A stretch of 64,000 nucleotides of DNA, from positions 62,001 through 126,000 of the forward strand of contig JACJZI010000008.1 of the NCBI GenBank assembly GCA_020635655.1, read 5' to 3'. The notes below the pieces were generated by a model. That model saw only the letters and a program-made list of their open reading frames with translations, made no database searches and was not told the DNA's origin. This DNA comes from Flavobacteriales bacterium (GTDB lineage: Bacteria; Bacteroidota; Bacteroidia; Flavobacteriales_F; PHOS-HE28). Every line of letters starts with the position of its first letter. The stretch's first letter is position 1. Below are positions 33,568 through 41,609 of this stretch, one piece after another. Position numbers and translations under genes: made by a program.

Positions 33568-33655
33568 GGAGAGATGGCCGAGTGGTCGAAGGCGCGCGCC
33601 TGGAAAGTGCGTATACCTTAACCGGGTATCGGGGGTTCGAATCCCTCTCTCTCCG
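33568..33655 (+). tRNA. tRNA-Ser (anticodon GGA)
   Basis: An 88-nt class II tRNA. The acceptor stem is GGAGAGA / TCTCTCC with discriminator G. The anticodon stem-loop CGCGC-CTGGAAA-GTGCG gives GGA. A long variable arm (ATACCTTAACCGGGTAT) follows, and the T arm contains TTCGAAT. It reads serine codons UCC/UCU. CCA is not encoded. The exbB gene starts 58 nt downstream. Confidence 0.97.
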
Positions 33656-33712
33656 CGGAACGAGAACCAACAAGGAACCAACGCAGCACCCTTAGCTAAG
33701 CAAACCCAGATC

Positions 33713-34468
33713 ATGGTACGCAAGTTCATGTCCTATTGCATGGCCGGCCTCCTGGCGATCGGCCTGAGCACCGCACCCCTGATGGCGCAGGACGCGCCGG
33801 CCTCCACCGAACAGGCCGCCGAGACCTCCGCCAGCGGGCACCAGATGTTCAAGCAGCGCTTCATTGAAGGTGATCCGGTGTGGATGGCCCCCGTGCTGGT
33901 CTGCCTCATCCTGGGCCTGGCGATCTGCATCGAGCGGATCATCTACCTCAACATGGCCAGCACCAACACGGACAAGCTCCTGAACAATGTGGAAGGTGCG
34001 CTGAAAAGCGGCGGTTCTGACGCTGCCAAGGAGGTGTGTCGCAACACGCGCGGACCCATCGCGGGCATCTTCTATCAGGGCCTTGACCGCGCCCATGAAG
34101 GGGTGGACATCGTGGAAAAGAGCGTGATCGCCTACGGTGGCGTGGAGGTCGGACGTCTGGAGCGCGGCCTGTCGTGGTTGAGCCTGTTCATCGCCCTGGC
34201 ACCCATGCTCGGGTTCCTGGGAACGGTGATCGGGATGATCGACGCCTTTGACAAGATCGCCGCGGCGAACAACATCTCGCCCGCCATCGTGGCCGGAGGT
34301 ATCAAGATCGCGCTGCTCACCACCGTCTTCGGTCTGATCACCGCCATCATCCTGCAGATCTTCTACAACTACCTGGTCAGCAAGATCGAGAGCATCACCG
34401 GTCAGATGGAAGAGGCCTCCATCGGCCTGGTCGACATGTTGGTGAAGGATAAAATGGCCAAAGCCTGA
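33713..34468 (+). CDS. exbB: MotA/TolQ/ExbB proton channel protein
   Basis: This 251-aa inner-membrane protein has a signal-like N-terminus (MVRKFMSYCMAGLLAIGLS) and a first membrane helix (WMAPVLVCLILGLAICIERI). The conserved pair of helices follows: LSLFIALAPMLGFLGTVIGM and IKIALLTTVFGLITAIILQI. With ExbD it uses the proton gradient to energise TonB or a related outer-membrane process. The next gene starts 5 bp after its stop. Confidence 0.93.
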   Translation: MVRKFMSYCMAGLLAIGLSTAPLMAQDAPASTEQAAETSASGHQMFKQRFIEGDPVWMAPVLVCLILGLAICIERIIYLNMASTNTDKLLNNVEGALKSGGSDAAKEVCRNTRGPIAGIFYQGLDRAHEGVDIVEKSVIAYGGVEVGRLERGLSWLSLFIALAPMLGFLGTVIGMIDAFDKIAAANNISPAIVAGGIKIALLTTVFGLITAIILQIFYNYLVSKIESITGQMEEASIGLVDMLVKDKMAKA

Positions 34469-34473
34469 GCGCG

Positions 34474-34893
34474 ATGAACGACAAGATGAGCGGCCTGATC
34501 GGCAGGGTGGCCCAATGGGCGCTCGGTCTGTTGGGCATCCTTTTCGTCATCATGATCTACCTGGGCAAGACCTCGGGGATCGATGGTGGCCTGTACATCA
34601 CCTATGCGGCCTTCTTCCTGTGCGCCGGCCTGGCCGTCCTGTTCGCACTCTACAGCCTGGTGACCTCCGGCAAACGTGCCCTGCCCACATTGATCGGGGT
34701 CGGCGTGTTCCTGGTACTGCTGGCGATAGCCTACGCGATGTCCAGCGATGCCGTGCTGCCGGAATGGGGTAAGATGGGGGTCACCGCCGGTGAGTCGAAG
34801 TGGATCGGGGCGGGTCTCGGTGTGTTGTATATCATGATGGGTGGGACCGTACTGGCCATACTGGCCGGCGAAGTGTCCCGTTTCTTCAAATAG
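34474..34893 (+). CDS. Small four-helix membrane protein in the exb operon
   Basis: This 139-aa protein has four hydrophobic segments (ALGLLGILFVIMIYL, YITYAAFFLCAGLAVLFALY, ALPTLIGVGVFLVLLAIAYA, GAGLGVLYIMMGGTVLAILA). It lies between exbB and exbD with gaps of 5 and 3 bp, so it is surely co-transcribed. No family function is known to me. A role as an accessory part of the ExbBD motor is inference from position only. Confidence 0.82.
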   Translation: MNDKMSGLIGRVAQWALGLLGILFVIMIYLGKTSGIDGGLYITYAAFFLCAGLAVLFALYSLVTSGKRALPTLIGVGVFLVLLAIAYAMSSDAVLPEWGKMGVTAGESKWIGAGLGVLYIMMGGTVLAILAGEVSRFFK

Positions 34894-34896
34894 GCG

Positions 34897-35631
34897 ATGC
34901 TGAAGAAGCGCAAGCGCGGAGGGCCGGGCGAGATCAACGCGGGATCGATGGCGGACATCGCCTTCCTGCTGCTGATCTTCTTCCTGGTCACCACTACGAT
35001 GGACACGGATGTCGGCATCCTGCGCCTCCTGCCGCCCATCGTGGAGGACATGACGCCGCCCGACAAGGTGAAGCAGAGGAACATCTACGAAGTGTTGGTG
35101 AACGACGCCGACCAACTGCTCGTGGAGGGCCAGCCCATGGACATCAAGGACCTGCGCGAGGGGGCCAAGGAGTTCATGACGAACCCCGGCAACAGCGAGG
35201 ACCTTCCGGAGCGAACACTGGTCTCTCGGGCGGAATGTGAGCAGCAGGTGGCGAACTTCCGGAGCTATGTGGCCCAGGCCCAGAACGAGACCGACAAGCA
35301 GAACTACCAGAAGCAGTTGGAGAAGTGGGAGGACAAGCTCAACGCCGTCAAGCTCCTGGGCGACTATAAGGAACTACCGGGCGCGGCGGTGATCTCACTG
35401 CAGACCGGATCGAAGACCTCCTACGACATGTACGTTCAGGTGCAGAACGAACTGGAGGCCGCCGTGCGCGAACTGCGTGATGAGCTGAGCAAGGAGAAGT
35501 TCGGGAAGAAGTACACCGAACTGAGCGACATCAAGGAGGACGAGAAGAACATGATCCGTGCGATCCGCATGGTCTATCCGCAGCGGATCTCCGAGGCCGA
35601 ACCCGTGGACGTGACCCAAAAGGCGAACTGA
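34897..35631 (+). CDS. exbD: ExbD/TolR-family biopolymer transport protein, long form
   Basis: This 244-aa protein has the single N-terminal helix with the conserved aspartate (SMADIAFLLLIFFLVTTTMD), the ExbD/TolR proton-path residue. The periplasmic part is longer than the ~140 aa of classical ExbD. It contains an insertion rich in Gln/Lys/Glu (CEQQVANFRSYVAQAQNETD) that may be coiled coil. It is followed 3 bp later by a second exbD. Confidence 0.9.
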   Translation: MLKKRKRGGPGEINAGSMADIAFLLLIFFLVTTTMDTDVGILRLLPPIVEDMTPPDKVKQRNIYEVLVNDADQLLVEGQPMDIKDLREGAKEFMTNPGNSEDLPERTLVSRAECEQQVANFRSYVAQAQNETDKQNYQKQLEKWEDKLNAVKLLGDYKELPGAAVISLQTGSKTSYDMYVQVQNELEAAVRELRDELSKEKFGKKYTELSDIKEDEKNMIRAIRMVYPQRISEAEPVDVTQKAN

Positions 35632-35634
35632 CCC

Positions 35635-36093
35635 ATGTCCCGTTTCAAGGAAAAGAGCAACAAGGGCACACCCGCGATCAGCACGGCCTCATTGCCGGAC
35701 ATCATCTTCATGCTGCTCTTCTTCTTCATGGTCACCACGGTGATGCGTGAAGTGGACCTCAAGGTGAAGGTGACCCTGCCGGAGGCCTCCGAGGTGGAGA
35801 AGCTGGAGGACAAAGCCCTCGTCGACTACATCTACATCGGCCCCCCGGTCTCTTCATCACTGGGTACCGAACCGCTCATCCAATTGAACGACCAATATGC
35901 CAAGCTGGATGAGATCGGTCCCTGGGTGAAGGCCAATAACGACCGACGCCAGGAGGCCGAGGTGCCGCGGATCACCCGTTCACTGAAGGTGGACAAGGAA
36001 ACGCACATGAAGATCGTGACCGACGTGAAGCAGGAGCTGCGCAAGGCCAACGCCCTCAAGATCAATTATTCCACCGCAAGGGGAAGGCAGTAG
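35635..36093 (+). CDS. exbD: ExbD/TolR-family biopolymer transport protein, short form
   Basis: This 152-aa ExbD has the N-terminal helix SLPDIIFMLLFFFMVTTVMR with the conserved Asp and a compact periplasmic domain. Tandem exbD genes behind exbB are common in Bacteroidota. A hairpin at 36118 closes the operon. Confidence 0.9.
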   Translation: MSRFKEKSNKGTPAISTASLPDIIFMLLFFFMVTTVMREVDLKVKVTLPEASEVEKLEDKALVDYIYIGPPVSSSLGTEPLIQLNDQYAKLDEIGPWVKANNDRRQEAEVPRITRSLKVDKETHMKIVTDVKQELRKANALKINYSTARGRQ

Positions 36094-36117
36094 ATCGGCA
36101 ACGAACGAAGAAGCGAG

Positions 36118-36143
36118 CGGCCACCGGAAGGTGGCCGTTGCTC
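36118..36143 (+). terminator. Probable terminator of the exb operon
   Basis: CGGCCACC / GGTGGCCG (36118-36125 with 36130-36137), loop GGAA (GNRA type), then TTGCTCTTG. The stem is strong but the T-tract is interrupted. Confidence 0.6.
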
Positions 36144-36193
36144 TTGCAGGCCGCAATGAACGTTCCTCCGAAGGGGCACCCGCTCATGCTCAG

Positions 36194-36201
36194 TACCTTT
36201 G
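36194..36201 (+). promoter_or_regulatory. -7 box TACCTTTG for dusB
   Basis: Exact TAnnTTTG, 11 nt before the ATG at 36213. It argues for 36213 as the dusB start rather than in-frame ATGs upstream (36138 and later). Confidence 0.6.
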
Positions 36202-36212
36202 CAGCCCTTCCC

Positions 36213-37217
36213 ATGGTCCGCATCGGTCCCATCGAACTGGGGGAATTCCCGCTGTTGCTCGCGCCCATGGAGGACGTGAGCGACCCGCCGTTCCGCGCAC
36301 TTTGCAAGCGGCATGGTGCCGACCTGATGTACACCGAGTTCATCAGCAGTGAAGGACTGATCCGTGACGCCGCCAAGAGCCGCAGGAAGATGGACATCTT
36401 CCCAGGCGAGCGCCCCGTGGGCATCCAGCTTTTCGGTGGTGCGGAAGAGGCGATGGAAGAGGCCGCGCGGATCGCGGAGGATGCAGGACCGGAACTGATC
36501 GACATCAATTACGGCTGCCCGGTGAAGAAGGTCGTGACCAAGGGTGCCGGGGCCTGCCTGCTGATGGACGTGCCCAAGATGGTGCGCCTGACCGAGGCCG
36601 TCGTGAAGGCGGTGAAGCTGCCCGTGACCGTGAAGACGCGCCTGGGCTGGGATGACAACAGCCGCAACATCCTGGACGTGGCCGAGCGCCTGCAGGATGT
36701 CGGCATCCAGGCCCTGTCGATCCACGGCCGCACGCGCGCCCAGCTCTACAAGGGCGAGGCGGACTGGACCCTGATCGCCGCGGTAAAGGAGAACCCGCGC
36801 ATGCACATCCCCATCTTCGGCAACGGCGATATCGATTCACCGGAAAAGGCGAGGCTGTTCCGGGACCGCTATGGCGTGGACGGCATCATGATCGGCCGCG
36901 CCAGTATCGGCCATCCGTGGATCTTCAACGAGATCAAGCACTATCTGCGCACCGGCACGCACCTGTCGGCGCCCACGCTCAATGATCGCGTCGATGCCGC
37001 GCGTGAGCATCTGGAGCGTTCACTGGAATGGAAGGGAGAGCACGAGGGGGTGGTGGAGATGCGGCGCCATTACGGGAATTATTTCAAGGGGTTGCCCCAC
37101 TTCAAGGCAACAAGGCTGCAGCTGTGCACCGAGCACGCCCCCGCGCGCTTGATCGAACTGCTCGAGGGGCTGCGGACCGCCTATGCCCCGACCGGACCGT
37201 TGGGCCGGGTGGCCTGA
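36213..37217 (+). CDS. dusB: tRNA-dihydrouridine synthase
   Basis: This 334-aa FMN enzyme reduces uridines in the tRNA D-loop. From MVRIGPIELGEFPLLLAPME it has the Dus core: SDPPFRALCKRHGADLMYTE, the catalytic-cysteine region DINYGCPVKKVVTKGAGACL, LPVTVKTRLGWD, LSIHGRTRAQLYKGEADW and IGRASIGHPWIF. Its last 37 bp overlap the 3' end of the permease gene on the other strand. Confidence 0.95.
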   Translation: MVRIGPIELGEFPLLLAPMEDVSDPPFRALCKRHGADLMYTEFISSEGLIRDAAKSRRKMDIFPGERPVGIQLFGGAEEAMEEAARIAEDAGPELIDINYGCPVKKVVTKGAGACLLMDVPKMVRLTEAVVKAVKLPVTVKTRLGWDDNSRNILDVAERLQDVGIQALSIHGRTRAQLYKGEADWTLIAAVKENPRMHIPIFGNGDIDSPEKARLFRDRYGVDGIMIGRASIGHPWIFNEIKHYLRTGTHLSAPTLNDRVDAAREHLERSLEWKGEHEGVVEMRRHYGNYFKGLPHFKATRLQLCTEHAPARLIELLEGLRTAYAPTGPLGRVA

Positions 37218-38437
37218 AGAAATCGCCGGTCCAGGGCCTGGAGCGGGATGCCCGTGGCCACCAGGCCGATCACAGCGACCGCACCGAGCACCAGCAACAG
37301 GTCGGTCCACAGGACCTTCACGGGGTAGGCGTCCACCACCGAACCAGAGAGCGCGATCAGGCCATAGCGCTGTTGCACCCAGCAGAGCGAGAGACCGAGC
37401 ACCAGTCCGGCGATCGATCCGACCCCCACGATCAGAAGGCCTTCATGGAGGAAAATGGTGCGCACCATGCGCGGGGATGCCCCCATGCTGAGCAGCGTGG
37501 CCATGTCACCCCGCTTTTCGATCATCATCATGGTCAGCGAGGCGATGATGTTGAACGCGCCGATGAGCCCGATGAAGCTGAGCACGAGGAAAGTGAACCA
37601 CTTTTCCGAGGCGTTCGTGCTGTAGACCAGGGCGTTCTTCTGGTACCGGGTGCGTACGATGAAGTGGTGGCCCAACTCCTTTCGAAGTGCTCTCGCGGCC
37701 TTGTCGGCATCGGCCCCATCGGGCAATTGGATCTCAAGTGCGTTCGCTTCATGGTCGTAGTGGAGCACACGTGCGGCCAGATCGAAGGACACCAACAGGT
37801 AGCGCGTGTCGAAGTCCATGTTGATCGTGAATGCCCCGCTCACGGGAACGTTCACGCGCTCGAAGGCACCCTGTTGGAACTTGCTGAGCTTGCGTCCGCG
37901 CACCGGTGCATTGATCCGCAAGGGGGCCAGCACACCATCGTCGAGCGGAGCGTCCAGGTCCATCTTCAGTCCCAGGCCGAGGAGCGCGGCCGGTTCCTGT
38001 CCGCTTGAAAGCGTCGCCTCGCCGGAATACATGTGATCGGCCATGCGGCTCATGGACAGGTATGTGGGTTGCACCCCCTTCATCGTGGCCACGGCCTGCT
38101 GGTCGCCGCATTGCAGCAGCACGTTCTCCTGGATCACCCAGCTGGCCGCCTTCCCATCCACGGTCCGCTGGATCGAGGCGAGGTCCAGGCTGTCCGTGGC
38201 GAAGGTCTTCCCCTGAGCGGGTGTGATCGTGAGGTCCTGGTCGAAAGGGCTGTAGATCCGTTCGACCAGGTCATTGATGCCGTTCAACGTGCTGAGCACC
38301 ACCACCATCGCCCCGGTCACCACGGCGATCACGAGCATACTGATCATGGTGATCAGGTTGATCGCGTTCTGTCGCCTTCCTCGGTCCGTCCGGGAGGCGA
38401 GGAGATAGCGCCTGGCGAAAAGGAAGGGGAGGTTCAT
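37181..38437 (-). CDS. ABC transporter permease, LolC/LolE (FtsX) family
   Basis: This 418-aa protein has a first helix LITMISMLVIAVVTGAMVVV, a large periplasmic MacB/FtsX-like domain, and three C-terminal helices (FLVLSFIGLIGAFNIIASLT and following). This is the layout of lipoprotein-releasing permeases that pass lipoproteins to the outer membrane. The ATPase partner is not nearby. It lies downstream of rbfA and a methyltransferase gene on the same strand. Confidence 0.9.
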   Translation of the reverse strand: MNLPFLFARRYLLASRTDRGRRQNAINLITMISMLVIAVVTGAMVVVLSTLNGINDLVERIYSPFDQDLTITPAQGKTFATDSLDLASIQRTVDGKAASWVIQENVLLQCGDQQAVATMKGVQPTYLSMSRMADHMYSGEATLSSGQEPAALLGLGLKMDLDAPLDDGVLAPLRINAPVRGRKLSKFQQGAFERVNVPVSGAFTINMDFDTRYLLVSFDLAARVLHYDHEANALEIQLPDGADADKAARALRKELGHHFIVRTRYQKNALVYSTNASEKWFTFLVLSFIGLIGAFNIIASLTMMMIEKRGDMATLLSMGASPRMVRTIFLHEGLLIVGVGSIAGLVLGLSLCWVQQRYGLIALSGSVVDAYPVKVLWTDLLLVLGAVAVIGLVATGIPLQALDRRFLQATRPNGPVGA

Positions 38438-38478
38438 GTGTTCATGGACCTACGCCCCGTGGGAACATGTTCGCATCG

Positions 38479-39288
38479 TCATTTCCATGCCTTCACGATC
38501 AGACCCGTGCCCGTCGGATGTTGCATCCGCACGTCGAGCACGTTCAACACGAAGGCGATCGGGTAGGCGACCAGGTAGTAGAACGGGAGGAGGAGGTAGA
38601 AAAGCGCGCTGGTGTTCAGCAGCAGCAAGGGCCATTTCATGCTCAGGCGCCAGCTGATCCTGCCGGGTGTGCCGTAGCTGTATCGCGCATCCACTTTGCT
38701 GAAGCCGTTGCGCAGGCATTTCGCACGGATGTCGTCGATGTTGTAGCCGTCGCGCACATGCTCTTCGATGAAGGAACCCTCCCCTTCCCCGTGCACGTCG
38801 CTGCCACCCTGGTCGCTGGGCGTGCTGATGATGAGCATGCCGCCGGGCCTCAGGCTGGTGCTGTAACAACGCAGGGCGGCCTCGTCCTCCAGGATGTGCT
38901 CCATCACATCCACGCAGACCACCAGCTCGAAGGTGTCCGGCTGTTGGAACCTGGTCACATCGCCCACCGCGAAGCGCACCTGCGGCCGACGGATCCGCTG
39001 GAAAAAGCGGTTGCAGTCCGCCACTTGTTCCTCCTTGACATCGATGGCGGTGATGGACCATTTCGGTGACAGTCCGCTCAGCCAGTAGCTGTATTGACCG
39101 AAACCCGCGCCCGCGTCGTAGATGGACAATTCACGACCGCGCTTGCCGCGGGCCCATCGACGCAGATCGCGGTGGACGTGCCAGGCGCGCAGCAGCAACA
39201 GGTCCAGTAGCGCATAGAACACACGGCGCAGGAACGGTGTCCGGTCGAATACGACACCGAGCCGGCGTTTGACGGGATCGTACTGCAT
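38479..39288 (-). CDS. Class I SAM-dependent methyltransferase with C-terminal membrane segment
   Basis: This 269-aa protein has SAM-binding motif I IYDAGAGFGQYSYWL, then ITAIDVKEEQ, FAVGDVTRF, ELVVCVDVMEHI and LRPGGMLIISTP, a typical class I set. The C-terminus contains a long hydrophobic stretch (LLLLNTSALFYLLLPFYYLV) that may anchor it to the membrane. That suggests a lipid or envelope substrate, as inference. It sits between rbfA and the LolC/E-like gene. Confidence 0.88.
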   Translation of the reverse strand: MQYDPVKRRLGVVFDRTPFLRRVFYALLDLLLLRAWHVHRDLRRWARGKRGRELSIYDAGAGFGQYSYWLSGLSPKWSITAIDVKEEQVADCNRFFQRIRRPQVRFAVGDVTRFQQPDTFELVVCVDVMEHILEDEAALRCYSTSLRPGGMLIISTPSDQGGSDVHGEGEGSFIEEHVRDGYNIDDIRAKCLRNGFSKVDARYSYGTPGRISWRLSMKWPLLLLNTSALFYLLLPFYYLVAYPIAFVLNVLDVRMQHPTGTGLIVKAWK

Positions 39289-39378
39289 GCTCTTCCGTGA
39301 TCAGTTCACCTGGATCGCGTTATCCGGCCCAAACCCAATGACCATGCATCATTGCCATCGCCAATTGACCAACGACCA

Positions 39379-39717
39379 TCAACCCTTCAGCAACTCATCG
39401 ATCTCCTCGGCGCGGTCCAGGCTGTCGTCCAGGTAGAAATGCAGCTCGGGCATCACCCGCATCTGCTTACCGACCCGTCGTCCGAGCATTCCGCGAAGAT
39501 GGGGGGCACGGCTCCGGATGTGCTCCATGGCCTTTGCCTTGTCCTTCACGGGGAAGAGGCTCACGTACACCTTGGCGATGCCGAGGTCCGGGCTCACCCG
39601 CACCCCGGTTACGGTGATCATGCCCCCGGGCAGCAGCTCGCGACCCTCCTGTTGGATCACCCAGGCGAGTTCCTCCTGCAGCAGGCTGTTCACCTTGTTC
39701 TGTCGCAGACCGTCCAT
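39379..39717 (-). CDS. rbfA: Ribosome-binding factor A
   Basis: This 112-aa RbfA helps mature the 16S rRNA 5' end of the 30S subunit. The protein starts MDGLRQNKVNSLLQEELAWV and has the KH-like core ITVTGVRVSPDLGIAKVYVS and MRVMPELHFYLDDSLDRAEE. The ATG at 39717 is preferred over 39738 because a -7-like box ends 5 nt upstream of it. Confidence 0.93.
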   Translation of the reverse strand: MDGLRQNKVNSLLQEELAWVIQQEGRELLPGGMITVTGVRVSPDLGIAKVYVSLFPVKDKAKAMEHIRSRAPHLRGMLGRRVGKQMRVMPELHFYLDDSLDRAEEIDELLKG

Positions 39718-39722
39718 GTCGG

Positions 39723-39730
39723 CGAAGTTA
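39723..39730 (-). promoter_or_regulatory. -7-box-like TAACTTCG for rbfA
   Basis: TAACTTCG on the minus strand, 5 nt before the rbfA ATG. It is identical to the plus-strand element at 39753 and arranged as its mirror image. Confidence 0.45.
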
Positions 39731-39752
39731 GCCTGCACCGTGCGGTGGGCGG

Positions 39753-39760
39753 TAACTTCG
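39753..39760 (+). promoter_or_regulatory. -7-box-like TAACTTCG for the ABC exporter
   Basis: TAACTTCG on the plus strand, 11 nt before the ATG at 39772. It decides this start over an open frame reaching back into rbfA. Confidence 0.45.
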
Positions 39761-39771
39761 CGGCCTCGCCG

Positions 39772-41601
39772 ATGCGCTACTTCTTCCGCGTCCTACGCTA
39801 CGCCGGACCCTACCGGCGGTATGCGGTCCTGAACGTGGTGTTCAATCTCGTGAGCACCGTGTTCCACCTTGCCTCCCTGTTGGTCTTCATCCCCTTTCTG
39901 AACCTCCTGTTCGGCCAGACCCCGCCACCGACCGAACGTCCGCGGATCGACTGGACCATCGCGGGGATCAAGCGGTTGCCGGACCTGTTCAACTGGCAGA
40001 TGGGCCAGTACATCCAGGAACATGGCCAGGTGGGCGGGCTGGTCTTCATCTGTGCGGTGGTGGCCTTGTGCTTCCTGTTGAAGAACCTCTTCCGGTATTT
40101 CGCCCTGTGGGCCATCGGCATCCTGAGGAACAGGGCCGTGCGCGACTTGCGCAATGCGCTCTATGACAAGGTGCTCGCGCTGCCCATGCGGTATCACACC
40201 GGCGAGCGCAAGGGCAACATCATCAGCCGGATGACCAACGACGTGCAGGAGATCGAGTTCAGCATCATGAACTACATCGAGATGATCTTCCGCGAGCCGA
40301 TCACGATCGTCCTTTCCCTGGCGATCATGATCGGGATCTCCTGGAAGCTCACTGTGATCGCGCTGCTCCTCCTGCCGATCAGCGGCCTGATCATCGGTCG
40401 CATCGGGAAGAGCCTTCGGAAGGAAGGCCTGCGCGCGCAGCAGAAGGCCGCGGACCTGTTGAGCACCCTGGAGGAGACCCTCACCGGCATCCGGGTGATC
40501 AAGGCCTTCAATGCCGAGGCGGCGATGCAGCAACGCTTCCGGCGGGAGAACCAGATGCTCAACCTCCTGAACGTCTTCACCCTGCGCCGCCGCGACCTGG
40601 CCTCCCCATTGAGCGAGTTCCTCGGTGCATTGGTCATGGTGGCCCTGGTATACCTCGGTGGAAGTCTGGTGATCGGCAGCAACGCGAGCCTGTCCGGCGG
40701 CGAGTTCATCGGCTATATCATCCTGTTCAGTCAATTGCTGGCGCCCGCGAAGAGCTTCACAACGGGCTACTATTGGATCCGCAAGGGCAGTGCCAGCGCC
40801 GAGCGCATTTTCGAGCTGCTGGCCGTGGAGAACACCGTGAGGGAGAGGACCGACGCCAGGCCCATCCGGACATTCAACGATCGGATCGAGTTCCGAGGCG
40901 TGTCCTTCGCCTATGAAGGTGCCCTGGTGTTGAAGGACATCGATCTGATCGTGCCCAAGGGACGAAGCGTGGCCTTGGTCGGGACGAGCGGCGGAGGAAA
41001 GACCACCATGGTCGGCCTGCTTCCCCGATTCTACGACGCGAGCTCCGGTCAGGTGATGATCGACGGTCATGACATTCGGGACCTGCGCGTGCATGACCTG
41101 CGCGCGTTGATGGGGATCGTCACCCAGGACAGCATCCTGTTCAATGATACTGTGGCCAACAACATCGCATTCGGTGCAAAGGGCGTCGGCATGGAGGCGA
41201 TCGAGCAGGCGGCGCGCGTGTCCAATGCGCATGAGTTCATCGTCCGACTGGAGCAGGGCTATCAGACCAACATCGGCGACGGTGGGAACCGCCTGAGCGG
41301 TGGGCAGAAACAGCGGCTGGCCATCGCACGTGCCGTGCTGAAGAACCCGCCCATCCTGATCCTGGACGAGGCCACGAGCGCGCTCGATACGGAGAGCGAA
41401 CGGTTGGTGCAGGAAGCGCTCTATCGGATGATGGAGGGCCGTACCTCACTGGTGATCGCCCACCGGTTGAGCACGATCCAACATTGTGACGAGATCTGTG
41501 TGCTGCAGCATGGCGGGATCATCGAACGTGGGACGCACCAGGAACTGTTCGATCGGGGCGGTCAGTACAGACGTTTGTGCGATATGCAGGCGTTCGACTG
41601 A
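39772..41601 (+). CDS. MsbA-like ABC exporter (fused permease-ATPase)
   Basis: This 609-aa half-transporter starts MRYFFRVLRYAGPYRRYAVL. It has six membrane helices in the first 330 residues, then a nucleotide-binding domain with Walker A GTSGGGKTTMVGLL, signature LSGGQKQRLAIARA, Walker B ILILDEATSALD and the H-loop VIAHRLSTI. The family exports lipids, including lipid A precursors, or drugs; the substrate is not determined by sequence. Confidence 0.94.
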   Translation: MRYFFRVLRYAGPYRRYAVLNVVFNLVSTVFHLASLLVFIPFLNLLFGQTPPPTERPRIDWTIAGIKRLPDLFNWQMGQYIQEHGQVGGLVFICAVVALCFLLKNLFRYFALWAIGILRNRAVRDLRNALYDKVLALPMRYHTGERKGNIISRMTNDVQEIEFSIMNYIEMIFREPITIVLSLAIMIGISWKLTVIALLLLPISGLIIGRIGKSLRKEGLRAQQKAADLLSTLEETLTGIRVIKAFNAEAAMQQRFRRENQMLNLLNVFTLRRRDLASPLSEFLGALVMVALVYLGGSLVIGSNASLSGGEFIGYIILFSQLLAPAKSFTTGYYWIRKGSASAERIFELLAVENTVRERTDARPIRTFNDRIEFRGVSFAYEGALVLKDIDLIVPKGRSVALVGTSGGGKTTMVGLLPRFYDASSGQVMIDGHDIRDLRVHDLRALMGIVTQDSILFNDTVANNIAFGAKGVGMEAIEQAARVSNAHEFIVRLEQGYQTNIGDGGNRLSGGQKQRLAIARAVLKNPPILILDEATSALDTESERLVQEALYRMMEGRTSLVIAHRLSTIQHCDEICVLQHGGIIERGTHQELFDRGGQYRRLCDMQAFD

Positions 41602-41609
41602 CCGGCCCT

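Noticed and set aside
39336..39354. CAATGA / TCATTG short inverted repeat between the methyltransferase and rbfA genes
   Set aside because: A 6-bp stem with a 7-nt loop is expected by chance; no T-run and no conserved partner visible.
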